This document shows positions 25,552 to 34,009 of a DNA stretch of 41,633 nt, one piece after another. The first letter of the stretch is position 1. Every line of letters starts with the position of its first letter. The translations under genes and the position numbers were made by a program. The DNA is taken from assembly GCF_938030145.1 (NCBI RefSeq), contig NZ_CALHGM010000022.1, positions 1 to 41,633 of the forward strand, written 5' to 3'. Below the pieces are notes generated by a model. It searched no databases. It was not told the DNA's origin and saw nothing but the letters and a program-made list of their open reading frames with translations. The stretch is from an uncultured Campylobacter sp. (GTDB lineage: Bacteria > Campylobacterota > Campylobacteria > Campylobacterales > Campylobacteraceae).

Positions 25552-28161
25552 ATGAATGAAACTATTGAAATTTTAACCGATAAAATGCGCTCTTTGCTCG
25601 AAAGCAGCGTTTCTTTGGCGATCCATTCCAAAAATAGCGAAGTGGGCGTATTGCACATGCTCTGGGCTTTGGTAGCCGACAGCGGCTCGGTGCTAAATCA
25701 AATTTTTAATAAATTTAGCATCGAAAAAACCGCGGTCGAGCTTGAGATCAAAAGCGAAATTTCAAATTTGCCTACGAGCTCAAATGTCACGAAGGAAAAC
25801 GTGCGAATCTCGCGCGAGCTGATGAACTCCCTAGAGCTCGCAAAAGGGCTGATGACGAGCTCGGGCGATAAATTTATCGCCGTAGATACCTGGCTGATCG
25901 CAAATTTAAACGCTGATCCGCTAAAGAAAATTCTGTCTAAATTTGCAGATCTTAGCGAGATCAAAAAGGAGCTAGAGGCGCTTCGCGGCGGTAAAAGCAT
26001 CGATTCGCAAACCGCCGACGAGACGCTTGAAGCGCTTAGTAAATTCGGCGTCGATCTCACCGCCAAGGCAATCGCGGGCGAGCTTGATCCGGTAATCGGT
26101 CGCGACGAGGTTATTTCGCGAATGATGCAAATTTTAATCCGCAAGACGAAAAACAACCCCATCCTACTCGGCGAGCCGGGCGTTGGAAAAACCGCGGTCG
26201 TCGAGGGTCTTGCACAACTGATCGCCAAAAAAGAGGTACCGCTCAGCCTGCAAAACAAACGCGTCATCGCGCTTGATATGAGTGCGCTGATCGCGGGCGC
26301 AAAGTACCGCGGCGAGTTTGAAGATAGACTCAAAGCCGTCATAAACGAGGTCGTAAAAGCCGCAAACGTCGTGCTTTTCATCGATGAAATTCACACCATC
26401 GTAGGCGCGGGCGCAAGCGAAGGCTCGATGGATGCCGCAAACATCCTAAAGCCCGCCCTTGCGCGCGGCGAGCTACATGCGATCGGCGCTACGACGCTGA
26501 AAGAGTACCGAAAGTATTTTGAAAAAGACGCTGCGCTTCAGCGCCGCTTCCAGCCCGTGACGGTCGCGGAGCCTAGCGTGAGCGAGGCTACGGCGATCTT
26601 GCGCGGCATAAAAGAGCGGCTAGAGGTGCATCACAACGTCACCATCACCGATAGCGCGCTTGTGGCGGCTGCAAGGCTAAGCGACCGCTACATCAGCGAT
26701 AGATTTCTGCCGGATAAGGCGATCGATCTCATTGACGAAGCGGCGGCGGAGCTTAAAATGCAGATCGAAAGCGAGCCCAACGAGCTTGCCAAGGCTAAGC
26801 GCGACATCCTCACACTTCAGGTCGAAAAGGAAGCCCTTAAGATGGAGGATGACGGCAAAAACGACGAGCGGCTCGCGCAAATCGACAAAGAGATCGAAAA
26901 TTTAACCGAGCAGAAAAACGCGCTTCAGGCTAAATTTGAAAACGAAAAGTCCGTATTCGGCGGCATCAGCGAGGCGAAAAAAGCAATCGATAGCCTTAAA
27001 AACGAAGCTAGCCTAGCAAGACGCAACGGCGATCTTAGCAAGGCTGCCGAGATCGAATACGGCAAGATCCCCGCCGCGCAGGCGAAGGTTAAGGAGCTTG
27101 AGGCGAAATGGGACGTGATGAAAGAAAACGGCGTGCTTTTGAGAAACCGCGTGGACGAGGAGAGCGTGGCCGAAATTTTAAGCAAATGGACGGGCATCTC
27201 GGTAAGTAAAATGCTCTCCTCCGAAAAGGAGAAATTCCTTCACATCGAGGAGCATCTAAAAGAGAGCGTCGTGGGGCAGGACGAGGCGCTACACGCCATC
27301 GCTCGCGCCGTCAAGCGCAACAAAGCGGGGCTCGTGAATGAAAACCGCCCGATCGGAAGCTTTTTGTTTTTGGGCCCTACCGGCGTCGGCAAGACCGAAA
27401 GCGCAAAGAGCTTAGCTAGATTTTTATTCGACGACGAGCGAGCGATGATCCGCTTTGATATGAGCGAATATATGGAAAAACACAGCGTCAGCCGCCTGCT
27501 CGGCGCGCCTCCAGGATATGTGGGCTACGACGAGGGCGGACAGCTTACCGAAGCGGTGCGCAGAAAGCCCTACTCCGTGCTGCTTTTTGATGAGATCGAA
27601 AAGGCACACAAGGACGTTTTTAACATCCTGCTTGGAATTTTAGACGACGGACGCGCGACCGATAATAAGGGCGTTACGGTCGATTTTAAAAACACGATCA
27701 TCATCCTAACGAGCAATATCGGCTCGGCTAAGATTATGGAGCTTGACGCCAAAAATGCAGACAAGCCGCGCGAGGTCGCGCTTGCAGAGCGAGAGGAGGC
27801 AATAAAGGGCGAGCTGAAAAATTATTTCAAGCCCGAATTTATCAACCGCTTGGACGACATCGTGATCTTCAACGCCCTAAGCGAGGACGATCTTATAAAA
27901 ATCGTGGGCATTATGTTTAAGAGCCTGCAAAAAACACTCGCAAACCGCGGCATTGGCGCAAGCTTGAGCGAAGATGCCAAAAAGCTCATCGCCTCGGCGG
28001 GCTTTGATATCGAATACGGCGCAAGGCCGCTGCGCAGGGCGCTTTACGATCTAGTGGAGGATAAGATCGCCGATATGATCCTAAGCGACGAGATCAAAAC
28101 CGGCGATCGGATCGAAATCGGTGCGCGTGACGGCGAAATAGAGATAAAGAGAGTGAAGTAA
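25552..28161 (+). CDS. clpB: ATP-dependent disaggregase ClpB
   Basis: ClpB is a hexameric AAA+ unfoldase that rescues aggregated proteins together with DnaK. The 869 residues contain an N-terminal repeat domain (about 1-145), first ATPase with Walker A GEPGVGKT (207-214) and Walker B VVLFIDEIH (273-281), and a long coiled-coil middle domain (about 405-525) that distinguishes ClpB from ClpA. The second ATPase has GPTGVGKT (about 607-614), YMEKHSVSRLLGAPPGYVGY and VLLFDEIEKAH. The N-domain is somewhat diverged. Length is slightly above the common 857-860. It is the only gene under the HspR-type promoter, and a hairpin follows its stop codon. Confidence 0.98.
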   Translation: MNETIEILTDKMRSLLESSVSLAIHSKNSEVGVLHMLWALVADSGSVLNQIFNKFSIEKTAVELEIKSEISNLPTSSNVTKENVRISRELMNSLELAKGLMTSSGDKFIAVDTWLIANLNADPLKKILSKFADLSEIKKELEALRGGKSIDSQTADETLEALSKFGVDLTAKAIAGELDPVIGRDEVISRMMQILIRKTKNNPILLGEPGVGKTAVVEGLAQLIAKKEVPLSLQNKRVIALDMSALIAGAKYRGEFEDRLKAVINEVVKAANVVLFIDEIHTIVGAGASEGSMDAANILKPALARGELHAIGATTLKEYRKYFEKDAALQRRFQPVTVAEPSVSEATAILRGIKERLEVHHNVTITDSALVAAARLSDRYISDRFLPDKAIDLIDEAAAELKMQIESEPNELAKAKRDILTLQVEKEALKMEDDGKNDERLAQIDKEIENLTEQKNALQAKFENEKSVFGGISEAKKAIDSLKNEASLARRNGDLSKAAEIEYGKIPAAQAKVKELEAKWDVMKENGVLLRNRVDEESVAEILSKWTGISVSKMLSSEKEKFLHIEEHLKESVVGQDEALHAIARAVKRNKAGLVNENRPIGSFLFLGPTGVGKTESAKSLARFLFDDERAMIRFDMSEYMEKHSVSRLLGAPPGYVGYDEGGQLTEAVRRKPYSVLLFDEIEKAHKDVFNILLGILDDGRATDNKGVTVDFKNTIIILTSNIGSAKIMELDAKNADKPREVALAEREEAIKGELKNYFKPEFINRLDDIVIFNALSEDDLIKIVGIMFKSLQKTLANRGIGASLSEDAKKLIASAGFDIEYGARPLRRALYDLVEDKIADMILSDEIKTGDRIEIGARDGEIEIKRVK

Positions 28162-28167
28162 AATTCG

Positions 28168-28197
28168 GCGGAATTTATCCTGCTGGGTAAATTCCGC
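28168..28197 (+). terminator. Stem-loop after clpB
   Basis: GCGGAATTTATCC is followed by a TGCT loop and GGGTAAATTCCGC: 13 pairs including one G-U, starting seven bases after the clpB stop codon. No clear U run follows, so it may be an RNA-stabilising 3' hairpin or a Rho-assisted stop and not a classical terminator. It also separates clpB from the CRISPR array 60 bases further on. Confidence 0.6.
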
Positions 28198-28256
28198 GCT
28201 TTGGTGGAACAAATTTGGCGAGGTAAATCTAAAATACTTTATTAATATAAATTGGG

Positions 28257-28545
28257 CGAATAATCTATCTCCTTGGGAATTGAAACTTGGTATTTTGCGC
28301 CATGATAGGATCGGCGCATAGTAGAATTCCATCCCGTTGGGAATTGAAACCTCTTTTGGTGGGAATTTGTAACCTACCCTCTATTGTAGAATTCCATCCC
28401 GTTTGGAATTGAAACTTCTGCCACTGCATTTTATAGCGTCCCGCAGGAATGTGGAATAATTCTATCCTTTGGGAATTGAAACGCCTAAATGGGCTTATTG
28501 CACGATTTGCGTAGGCGGCAGAATTCATCTTATTTAAATCAAAAC
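28257..28545 (+). CRISPR. CRISPR array 1, five repeats, partly degenerate
   Basis: Two clean 30-base repeats (28321-28350 and 28386-28415) begin GTAGAATTCC and end ATTGAAAC. They differ at one base. Three degenerate copies flank them: 28257-28286, about 28453-28482, and 28518-28545, the last being the most eroded. Spacers are about 34, 35, 37 and 35 bases. The 3' GAAAC end is the common crRNA orientation of type I-B and III repeats, so transcription probably runs rightward. The degeneracy at both ends suggests an old array that no longer gains spacers. No cas gene is in the window. Confidence 0.9.
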
Positions 28546-29120
28546 GGATCTACGCGATGCAACTTTTACGGCGGAAATGGATAGAATTCTCATCTCGCTA
28601 TAAAATTTAAAAAGATTAGTTGTGGCTGGGATAGGATACAGCATGGGGCACTTATGCGAAATTTCATTCGGTTTCAATTTGCCACCAAATATATTAAATA
28701 TAGGTTACGAATGAAATTTTGGAGTTACTCACAAATTAAAATTTTAACGAACTGTATATTTGCCGCAATATAAATAGATTTAAATACAACTCATTTAATA
28801 GCAATTCAAAATATTTATAAAAATGTACGCTATGGATCTTAAAAGCTAGGTTAAAGAAGGAATTCTGCATTAATTTTAATTAAATTTACGCTACAAATTT
28901 AAGATCATGTGCCAAAGTATAGAATTTAAAATTAAATTTAGATGATGCCAAAGAGGCAGAAAGATGGAAAAAATTTTATAAAGCAGAATTTGGTAGCATC
29001 CTCTGAAACTGCAAAACAAAGAATATCGGCGTGGTCGTCATAAAAAGGAAAAATCATCTAAATTTAATGGATACTACCACCTTTGCCACATAAAGTATAA
29101 TAAATAAATGCCTCCACCAA
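28546..29120. other. Noncoding part of the inter-array island
   Basis: No gene is seen. The DNA is strongly AT-rich. It contains a perfect inverted repeat with 12-base arms, AAATTTCATTCG (28659-28670) and CGAATGAAATTT (28708-28719), separated by 37 bases, and a lone GTTTCAATTT (28672-28681) that recalls the CRISPR repeat end in reverse orientation. It may be decayed CRISPR or mobile DNA. Confidence 0.45.
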
Positions 29121-29255
29121 TTATTTTTTAAAATTTTTAAAAAATTTCTTCAAAACCGTCTTATAAAAAATCGCGAATTTCGACTCTTTTTTCTCATAAA
29201 TCACGCGAAAGACACCCTGCAGATCCAGCTTTTCTTGCAAAGTAATGTTTTGCAC
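29121..29255 (-). CDS. 44-residue basic peptide coupled to the HTH gene
   Basis: A GTG start lies one base after the stop codon of the HTH gene, with AGGAG about six bases upstream inside that gene's last codons. The 44-residue product starts VQNITLQEKLDLQGVFRVIY and becomes very basic and aromatic, ending KKFFKNFKK. It has no signal peptide. The tight spacing and good ribosome binding site argue that it is translated together with the regulator. The size, charge and coupling are what one expects of a small toxin, antitoxin or regulator partner, but no known family is recognised. Confidence 0.5.
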   Translation of the reverse strand: MQNITLQEKLDLQGVFRVIYEKKESKFAIFYKTVLKKFFKNFKK

Positions 29256-29256
29256 T

Positions 29257-29502
29257 CTACTCTCCTATAAGTTTTTTTATCTTATGCAGCACAAACGCAG
29301 CGTCGTCGCTATCGAGCTCGCACAACATCTGGCATATCGCGGTCGCGGCTTGCGGCTTGGTCGTGCCCAAGCGCCAGTCCTGATACGTCCGCATCGACAC
29401 GCCTAACCTCTGCGCCATCGCGGCATGCGAGATCTTTTTGCCGTTGTTTTTAGCTTCGACGGCATTGTGCAAAATGTTGAATATATCGCTCGTTTCTAAC
29501 AT
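29257..29502 (-). CDS. Small helix-turn-helix DNA-binding protein
   Basis: From the ATG at 29502 the protein has 81 residues. The segment ISHAAMAQRLGVSMRTYQDW (about 24-43) is a good helix-turn-helix of XRE/Cro type; a further helix follows (AATAICQMLCEL and VLHKIKKLIGE). The frame is open to a TTG at 29517 but the ATG is the better start. On the minus strand TATAAT ends seven bases before the ATG, so the message may be leaderless or start further up. It lies between the two CRISPR arrays, and repeated TTATAC boxes upstream are candidate operators for it. It probably controls its own operon. Confidence 0.75.
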   Translation of the reverse strand: MLETSDIFNILHNAVEAKNNGKKISHAAMAQRLGVSMRTYQDWRLGTTKPQAATAICQMLCELDSDDAAFVLHKIKKLIGE

Positions 29503-29509
29503 ATGAAAA

Positions 29510-29619
29510 TTATACAATTTTATTCGTTAATTATACATAAAATCGTATAAAATTAATAAAAATCGTGTTATTCATAAGTAAAAATAGCAAAACACTTCGT
29601 TTATACGTGTGAATTATAC
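29510..29619 (-). promoter_or_regulatory. Repeated TTATAC/GTATAA boxes upstream of the HTH gene
   Basis: TTATAC occurs at 29510-29515, 29531-29536, 29601-29606 and 29614-29619, and GTATAA at 29545-29550. The second and fifth form an inverted pair (TTATAC-N8-GTATAA, 29531-29550). The last two are direct repeats 13 bases apart. Read on the minus strand, the box nearest the gene is part of a TATAAT -10-like element. This looks like an autoregulated promoter of the HTH gene, though the high AT content makes chance matches possible. Confidence 0.5.
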
Positions 29620-29859
29620 AGAATACTGCATAAAATAAACATAAAATTTTATAAAATTTTGCATATTATGCCGTAAAGATGAACCGGCTTGCACAAACAG
29701 GCATCTTATAGAACGGCACATTAAATTTTAAACCGGGATAGAATGAAATTTTACATATCGAAGCTTTCGGGATTTGATTTTTTTGATCGGTTCTGGTAGC
29801 AATTACAAACAAGATGTAATTTTACCCTATGCCGAGCCATATCTGCCGGCACAAAGAGC

Positions 29860-30020
29860 GTTTCAATTCCCAACGGGATGGAATTCTACGTCTCGCAGTT
29901 CTTCACAATCTCTTCCGCTTGAGCGTTTCAATTCCCAACGGGATGGAATTCTACCCTTCGGCGAGATCGGCTACCGCCTCACAAAAAGCAGTTTCAATTC
30001 CCAGCGGGATGGAATCCCGC
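29860..30020 (-). CRISPR. CRISPR array 2, three repeats, opposite orientation
   Basis: Repeats at 29860-29889, 29925-29954 and 29991-30020 are the reverse complement of the array 1 repeat: on the plus strand they start GTTTCAATTC and end GGAATTCTAC. The first two are identical; the third has changes in its middle and last bases. Spacers are 35 and 36 bases. With the GAAAC end taken as 3', crRNA would read leftward, so this array converges with array 1. No cas genes are adjacent. Two apparent reading frames across it are products of the repeat. Confidence 0.92.
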
Positions 30021-30152
30021 TAAAGATCTTAAATGAAAAGCTGTAAAATCCAATGCATTTCTATATATTAGGAAATAAATTCCTAATGAGGCAATTCCTG
30101 GCAAGTAAAGTCTCCCTAGCAATTCTTAGCGAGTAATCTCCATTGGCAAGAT
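30021..30152. repeat. Hairpin and direct repeats beside CRISPR array 2
   Basis: ATTAGGAA and TTCCTAAT (30067-30087) form an 8-pair hairpin with a five-base loop. Just right of it GCAATTCCTGGCAAGTAAAG (30091-) is repeated in diverged form 28 bases later (GCAATTCTTAGCGAGTAA, 30119-). In the expected transcription direction of array 2 this would be the leader side. It ends at the stop codon of ppk2. Confidence 0.5.
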
Positions 30153-31055
30153 TCAACCCTTTTTCTTATCCTTCTTGTTCTTGCGGGAGGGGCTTTCCAG
30201 CTTGCGCCAAGCCTCGCTTTTTTGGCTGTCCTCCATTAGCACTATCTCCCTGGCGCCGTTTCGCACGAGGTTCGGATCCACTGCAAGCTCCTTTGCATCG
30301 ATCTTTTCAGGATAGTCTATGCGTGAGAGGATGCAGCGGAAGGCGTTTAGCCGCGCGATCTTTTTGTCGTTGCTATCTAGGATCGTCCACGGCGCAAACT
30401 CGGTATTTGAAGCGAGCAGCATCGAGTATTTTGCGAGCGTGTATTGATTCCACAGCTCCTGCGATCTCGCATCCACCGGCGAGAGTTTATATTGCTTCAG
30501 CGGATCGGTACGGCGCGATTCAAAGCGCCTTTTTTGCTCCTCTTTGGAGACTGAGAAGTAAAATTTAAACAAAATTATCCCCGCACTTACCAAAAGCTCC
30601 TCAAATTTAGGCACTTGGCGCAGGAAATCTTTGTGCTCGGCGTGCGTGCAAAAGCCCATCACCGGCTCAACCATCGCGCGGTTGTACCAGCTGCGGTCAA
30701 ATATCGTGATCTCGCCGCCGCTGGGTAGGTGCGCGACGTATCGCTGGAAGTACCACTGCGTCTTTTCGACGTTGCTCGGCTTTTCGAGCGCTACGATGCG
30801 GCATCCGCGTGGATTTAGATGCTCGGTTAAACGCTTGATCGTGCCGCCTTTGCCCGCCGCGTCGCGCCCCTCCATCAAAATCAAAATTTTTAAGCCTTTT
30901 TCTTTTACGAATTTTTGCAGCTTCAAAAGCTCGATCTGATATCTTTCAAGCAGCGTTTCGTAGTCTTTGAACGAGATTTTTTCGTACTTTGAGCTTTTAA
31001 ATTCTATCTCTTTCAGTGCTATTTCGCCTGTTTCGGTTTTGATCTCTTTGCTCAT
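30153..31055 (-). CDS. ppk2: Polyphosphate kinase 2
   Basis: PPK2 transfers phosphate between polyphosphate and nucleotides, preferentially making GTP or ATP from the diphosphate. The 300 residues contain Walker A in GRDAAGKGGTIKRL (about 64-77), EKPSNVEKTQWYFQRYVAHL, and Walker B/lid residues in IFDRSWYNRAMVEPVMGFC (about 118-136), then KFYFSVSKEEQKRRFESR. Length fits the one-domain class I enzymes. It is transcribed alone, divergent from dsbD (108 bases between starts). The last residues are a Lys-rich tail. Role: polyphosphate and nucleotide balance, linked in Campylobacter to stress survival. Confidence 0.96.
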   Translation of the reverse strand: MSKEIKTETGEIALKEIEFKSSKYEKISFKDYETLLERYQIELLKLQKFVKEKGLKILILMEGRDAAGKGGTIKRLTEHLNPRGCRIVALEKPSNVEKTQWYFQRYVAHLPSGGEITIFDRSWYNRAMVEPVMGFCTHAEHKDFLRQVPKFEELLVSAGIILFKFYFSVSKEEQKRRFESRRTDPLKQYKLSPVDARSQELWNQYTLAKYSMLLASNTEFAPWTILDSNDKKIARLNAFRCILSRIDYPEKIDAKELAVDPNLVRNGAREIVLMEDSQKSEAWRKLESPSRKNKKDKKKG

Positions 31056-31163
31056 ATCGCCTCCTAAAAATTTTGAGGAATTTTACAAAAAAGTTCTTTA
31101 TATTACACTATAAATTCATACTTATTACGTTAGAATGTAGGAAAAAATTTCAAAGGATAAAAT

Positions 31164-33137
31164 TTGATCAGATCACTTATTTTGGCAGCGCTTTTTCTTT
31201 TAGGTTTAGGCGCCGAGCCCCTGAAACCCTCCGATGCGTTCAAGCTTAACGCGACGGCGCAAAGCGATAGCGTAACGCTAAGCTTTGATATCGCGGACGG
31301 GGTCTATCTCTATCAAAACGAGATAAAAATTTTCATTGGCGGCGCGGAGGTGACGAATTTAATAAATCTGCCCGCCGCGACCGAATACAAGGATTATAAA
31401 ATTTACGAGGGCAAATTTAGCATCGCCGTGCCTTTGGGCCTCGTGCTTGCAAATGCTGCAGACAGCGATGATTTCGTGCTTAGCGGTGATTTCCTGGGCT
31501 GCACGAAATCGGGCTTTTGCTACCAGCCGCAGCAGTTCGGCTTTAGCTTCAAGCGCGTGGTGGAGGGCTATCAGATCAGTAAAATTTCAAACTCCGAGCT
31601 GAAAAAATACCGAAGCGGCGTAAATTCCGCGCAGATTTCTACCGCATACAGCGCACAAAGCGGGACTGTAAATTTTAAAAGCAATGCCGCAGCTTCGGGC
31701 GCCGCGGCAAATTCTGAGGCAAACTCGCACGCGACGGGAAATTCCGCGGCAAGCTCGGCAGAAAGCGCTGCGGTAAATTCCAACGAAACCTCCGCGCAAA
31801 AAACTTCTCGCGGCGCAAATCCCATCTCCGAACAGGATAAAATTTTAAACGTTCTTAGCGGCAAGAGCTTCATCGCGGCGATCTCGCTGTTTTTCGGCTA
31901 TGGCGTGCTGCTCTCGCTAAGCCCTTGCGTCTATCCGCTCATCCCGATCCTCTCGTCGATCATAGTGGCAAAAACCTCCTCGAAGCCGAGCGCGAAAAAA
32001 AGCCTCGCCGTAAGCCTCGCGTATATTTTCGGGATGGCGAACTCGTATGCGATTTTAGGGGCTTTCGTGGCGGTTTTCGGGCAAAATTTACAGGGCCTGC
32101 TGCAAACTCCTCCCGCGCTGATCCTAACCTCGCTCATATTCGCCGCGCTCGCGTTTTCGATGTTTGGATTTTACGAGATCCGCTTGCCTGCGCGCTTTCA
32201 AAGCTTCTTAAATAGCAAAAGCGAAAATGCTGGCGGCTTGATCGGAGTTTTTTCGATGGGGCTTATCTCGGCGCTCGTCGTATCGCCGTGCATCTCCGCT
32301 CCGCTTGCGGGCGCGCTCGTTTACATCGCGAGCAGCGGCGACGTTCTGCTGGGCGCGGCGGCTCTTTTTGCGCTGGGGCTCGGAAGCGGCGCGCTACTGC
32401 TTGTGGTGGGGCTCGGCGGCGCACTGCCTAGACCCGGAGCTTGGATGGAGGCGGTACCTAAAATTTTCGGCTTTTTGCTGCTTTTTACAGCGGTGTGGAT
32501 TTCGCGCACGCTCATCGGCGAAAATTTAAGCCTGCTGATTTACGCGGTTTTAGGCGCGATTTTCGCAGGATTTTTGGGGCTGTTTGACGGCGGCGCGAGC
32601 GGGATCAAGCGCGCTTTGGCCCTTGTAATCGCGCTATATTCGGCGCTGCTGCTTGCGGGCTTTGCCAGCGGTGCGAAAGATTTTTCCAGGCCGCTTGGTA
32701 ATCTAATCCCGCAAAGCACGAGATATTCCAGCGGTGGCCCCGGCGGCGAGAGTTTGCAAGCAGGCGAAATTTCTCGCGCTAAAAATTTAAGCGGCGCGCA
32801 TTTTTCGTTTGTGCGCGATCTGGCGCAGCTGCGTGGCGAAATAGAAAATTCCAAAAAGCCCGTGATAGTCGATTTTTGGGCTAGCTGGTGTAAAAATTGC
32901 GAGCAGAGCGAGCGAGCGTTCGCAGATCCCGCTCTTACGGGCGCTCTTGATAAATTTAGCCTTTTAAAGATCGATCTTAGCGAAGATAGCGAGCAAAATA
33001 GAGCGATAAAAGCGCATTTCAACGTATTCGGTCCGCCTACGATTCTGTTTTTTAAAGAGGGCGCCGAGATTGCGAACCTGCGCCAGATCGGCAGCGTAAA
33101 TTCCGAAAAGCTGGCCGAAATTTTAACCGAAATTTAG
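31164..33137 (+). CDS. dsbD: Thiol:disulfide interchange protein DsbD
   Basis: DsbD carries electrons from cytoplasmic thioredoxin to the periplasm. The 657-residue chain starts at TTG with a signal peptide, then the alpha domain with its redox pair in CTKSGFC (about 113-119). The eight-helix membrane core runs from about 235 to 500 with SPCVYPLIPI (about 254) and SPCISAPL (about 375), followed by a C-terminal thioredoxin-like domain with WASWCKNC (Cys576, Cys579). A low-complexity linker of Ala, Ser and Asn (about 150-225) joins alpha domain and membrane core; it is longer than usual. Partners such as DsbC or CcmG are not in the window. hisB follows 48 bases later. Confidence 0.95.
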   Translation: MIRSLILAALFLLGLGAEPLKPSDAFKLNATAQSDSVTLSFDIADGVYLYQNEIKIFIGGAEVTNLINLPAATEYKDYKIYEGKFSIAVPLGLVLANAADSDDFVLSGDFLGCTKSGFCYQPQQFGFSFKRVVEGYQISKISNSELKKYRSGVNSAQISTAYSAQSGTVNFKSNAAASGAAANSEANSHATGNSAASSAESAAVNSNETSAQKTSRGANPISEQDKILNVLSGKSFIAAISLFFGYGVLLSLSPCVYPLIPILSSIIVAKTSSKPSAKKSLAVSLAYIFGMANSYAILGAFVAVFGQNLQGLLQTPPALILTSLIFAALAFSMFGFYEIRLPARFQSFLNSKSENAGGLIGVFSMGLISALVVSPCISAPLAGALVYIASSGDVLLGAAALFALGLGSGALLLVVGLGGALPRPGAWMEAVPKIFGFLLLFTAVWISRTLIGENLSLLIYAVLGAIFAGFLGLFDGGASGIKRALALVIALYSALLLAGFASGAKDFSRPLGNLIPQSTRYSSGGPGGESLQAGEISRAKNLSGAHFSFVRDLAQLRGEIENSKKPVIVDFWASWCKNCEQSERAFADPALTGALDKFSLLKIDLSEDSEQNRAIKAHFNVFGPPTILFFKEGAEIANLRQIGSVNSEKLAEILTEI

Positions 33138-33185
33138 TGAAATTTAGATAGATTTCAAACAAAATTTAGTTTTAAGGATTGCGCG

Positions 33186-33764
33186 ATGATAAGCAAAAAT
33201 AGGGCTACGAAAGAGACCAAAATCGAGCTTGAGCTTGAGCTTTACGGGCGCGGCGCGGCGCAGATACAAACGGGCATCGGTTTTTTTGATCATATGCTTA
33301 GCGCGTTTGCCAAGCACGCGTGGATCGATCTGAACCTGCGCTGCGAGGGCGATTTGCAGGTCGATTTTCACCACAGCGTCGAGGACTGCGGCATCGTGCT
33401 CGGAAGCGCGATCAAAGAGGCGATCTATCCCGCGCAAAACATCGAGCGCTTCGGCGATAGCGTCGTCGTGATGGACGAAGCCGCCGTAAACGCCGCGCTT
33501 GATTTTTCCAACCGCGCGTTTTTGGTATTTGATTGCCCGAGCCTAAAGCGCGGTAAGATCGGCGAATTCGACGCTGAGCTCGTGGAGGAGTTTTTCCGCG
33601 CTCTGGCTTTCAATGCAAATTTAACGCTGCATCTATGCCAGATCCGCGGCGAAAATCTGCACCACGTTGCAGAGGCCGCGTTTAAGGCGTTTGCCGTCGC
33701 ATTCCGTCGCGCGATAAGTATCAACGAGCGTGCTGGCGTGCCTAGCACTAAGGGCGTTTTATAG
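33186..33764 (+). CDS. hisB: Imidazoleglycerol-phosphate dehydratase
   Basis: HisB removes water from imidazoleglycerol phosphate in histidine synthesis. The 192 residues contain GIGFFDHMLSAFAKHA (about 31-46), DFHHSVEDCGIVLG (about 60-73) and HHVAEAAFKAFAVAF (about 159-173), the metal-binding histidine clusters that define the enzyme. It is the single-domain dehydratase without the fused HisN-type phosphatase. No other his genes are present. It ends the dsbD transcript, before a 245-base AT-rich spacer. Confidence 0.97.
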   Translation: MISKNRATKETKIELELELYGRGAAQIQTGIGFFDHMLSAFAKHAWIDLNLRCEGDLQVDFHHSVEDCGIVLGSAIKEAIYPAQNIERFGDSVVVMDEAAVNAALDFSNRAFLVFDCPSLKRGKIGEFDAELVEEFFRALAFNANLTLHLCQIRGENLHHVAEAAFKAFAVAFRRAISINERAGVPSTKGVL

Positions 33765-34009
33765 CGGTAAATGCGCGCTAAATTTAGCAAAATTAGCAAT
33801 TCGCGGTTTTGAAATTTTATCGGCGTTTGAAATTTTACTCTCGCGCTCGCTTAAAATCCGCGAAATTCCGTCTTTGCTCGGGCGAGGATCGCCGCTTTAT
33901 TAAGAGTTTGCTCTAGGCGCATTTGCGCTTGCGCTCTTGCTTGACGGGCGTGTAAATTTAATCGGCGCGCTAAAATGCCGCTTTGTACATTAAAAATTTA
34001 AAGGTAAAA

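Noticed and set aside
28081..28528. Minus-strand open frames across CRISPR array 1
   Set aside because: Composed of repeat translation and overlap with clpB; no independent evidence of a gene.
29774..30046. Open frames across CRISPR array 2
   Set aside because: The translated product repeats the same short peptide because the CRISPR repeat is translated each time; there is no start region or ribosome binding site.
30143..30568. Open frame antisense to ppk2
   Set aside because: It mirrors a confidently identified PPK2 on the other strand and has a chance-like Ser/Arg/Pro composition.
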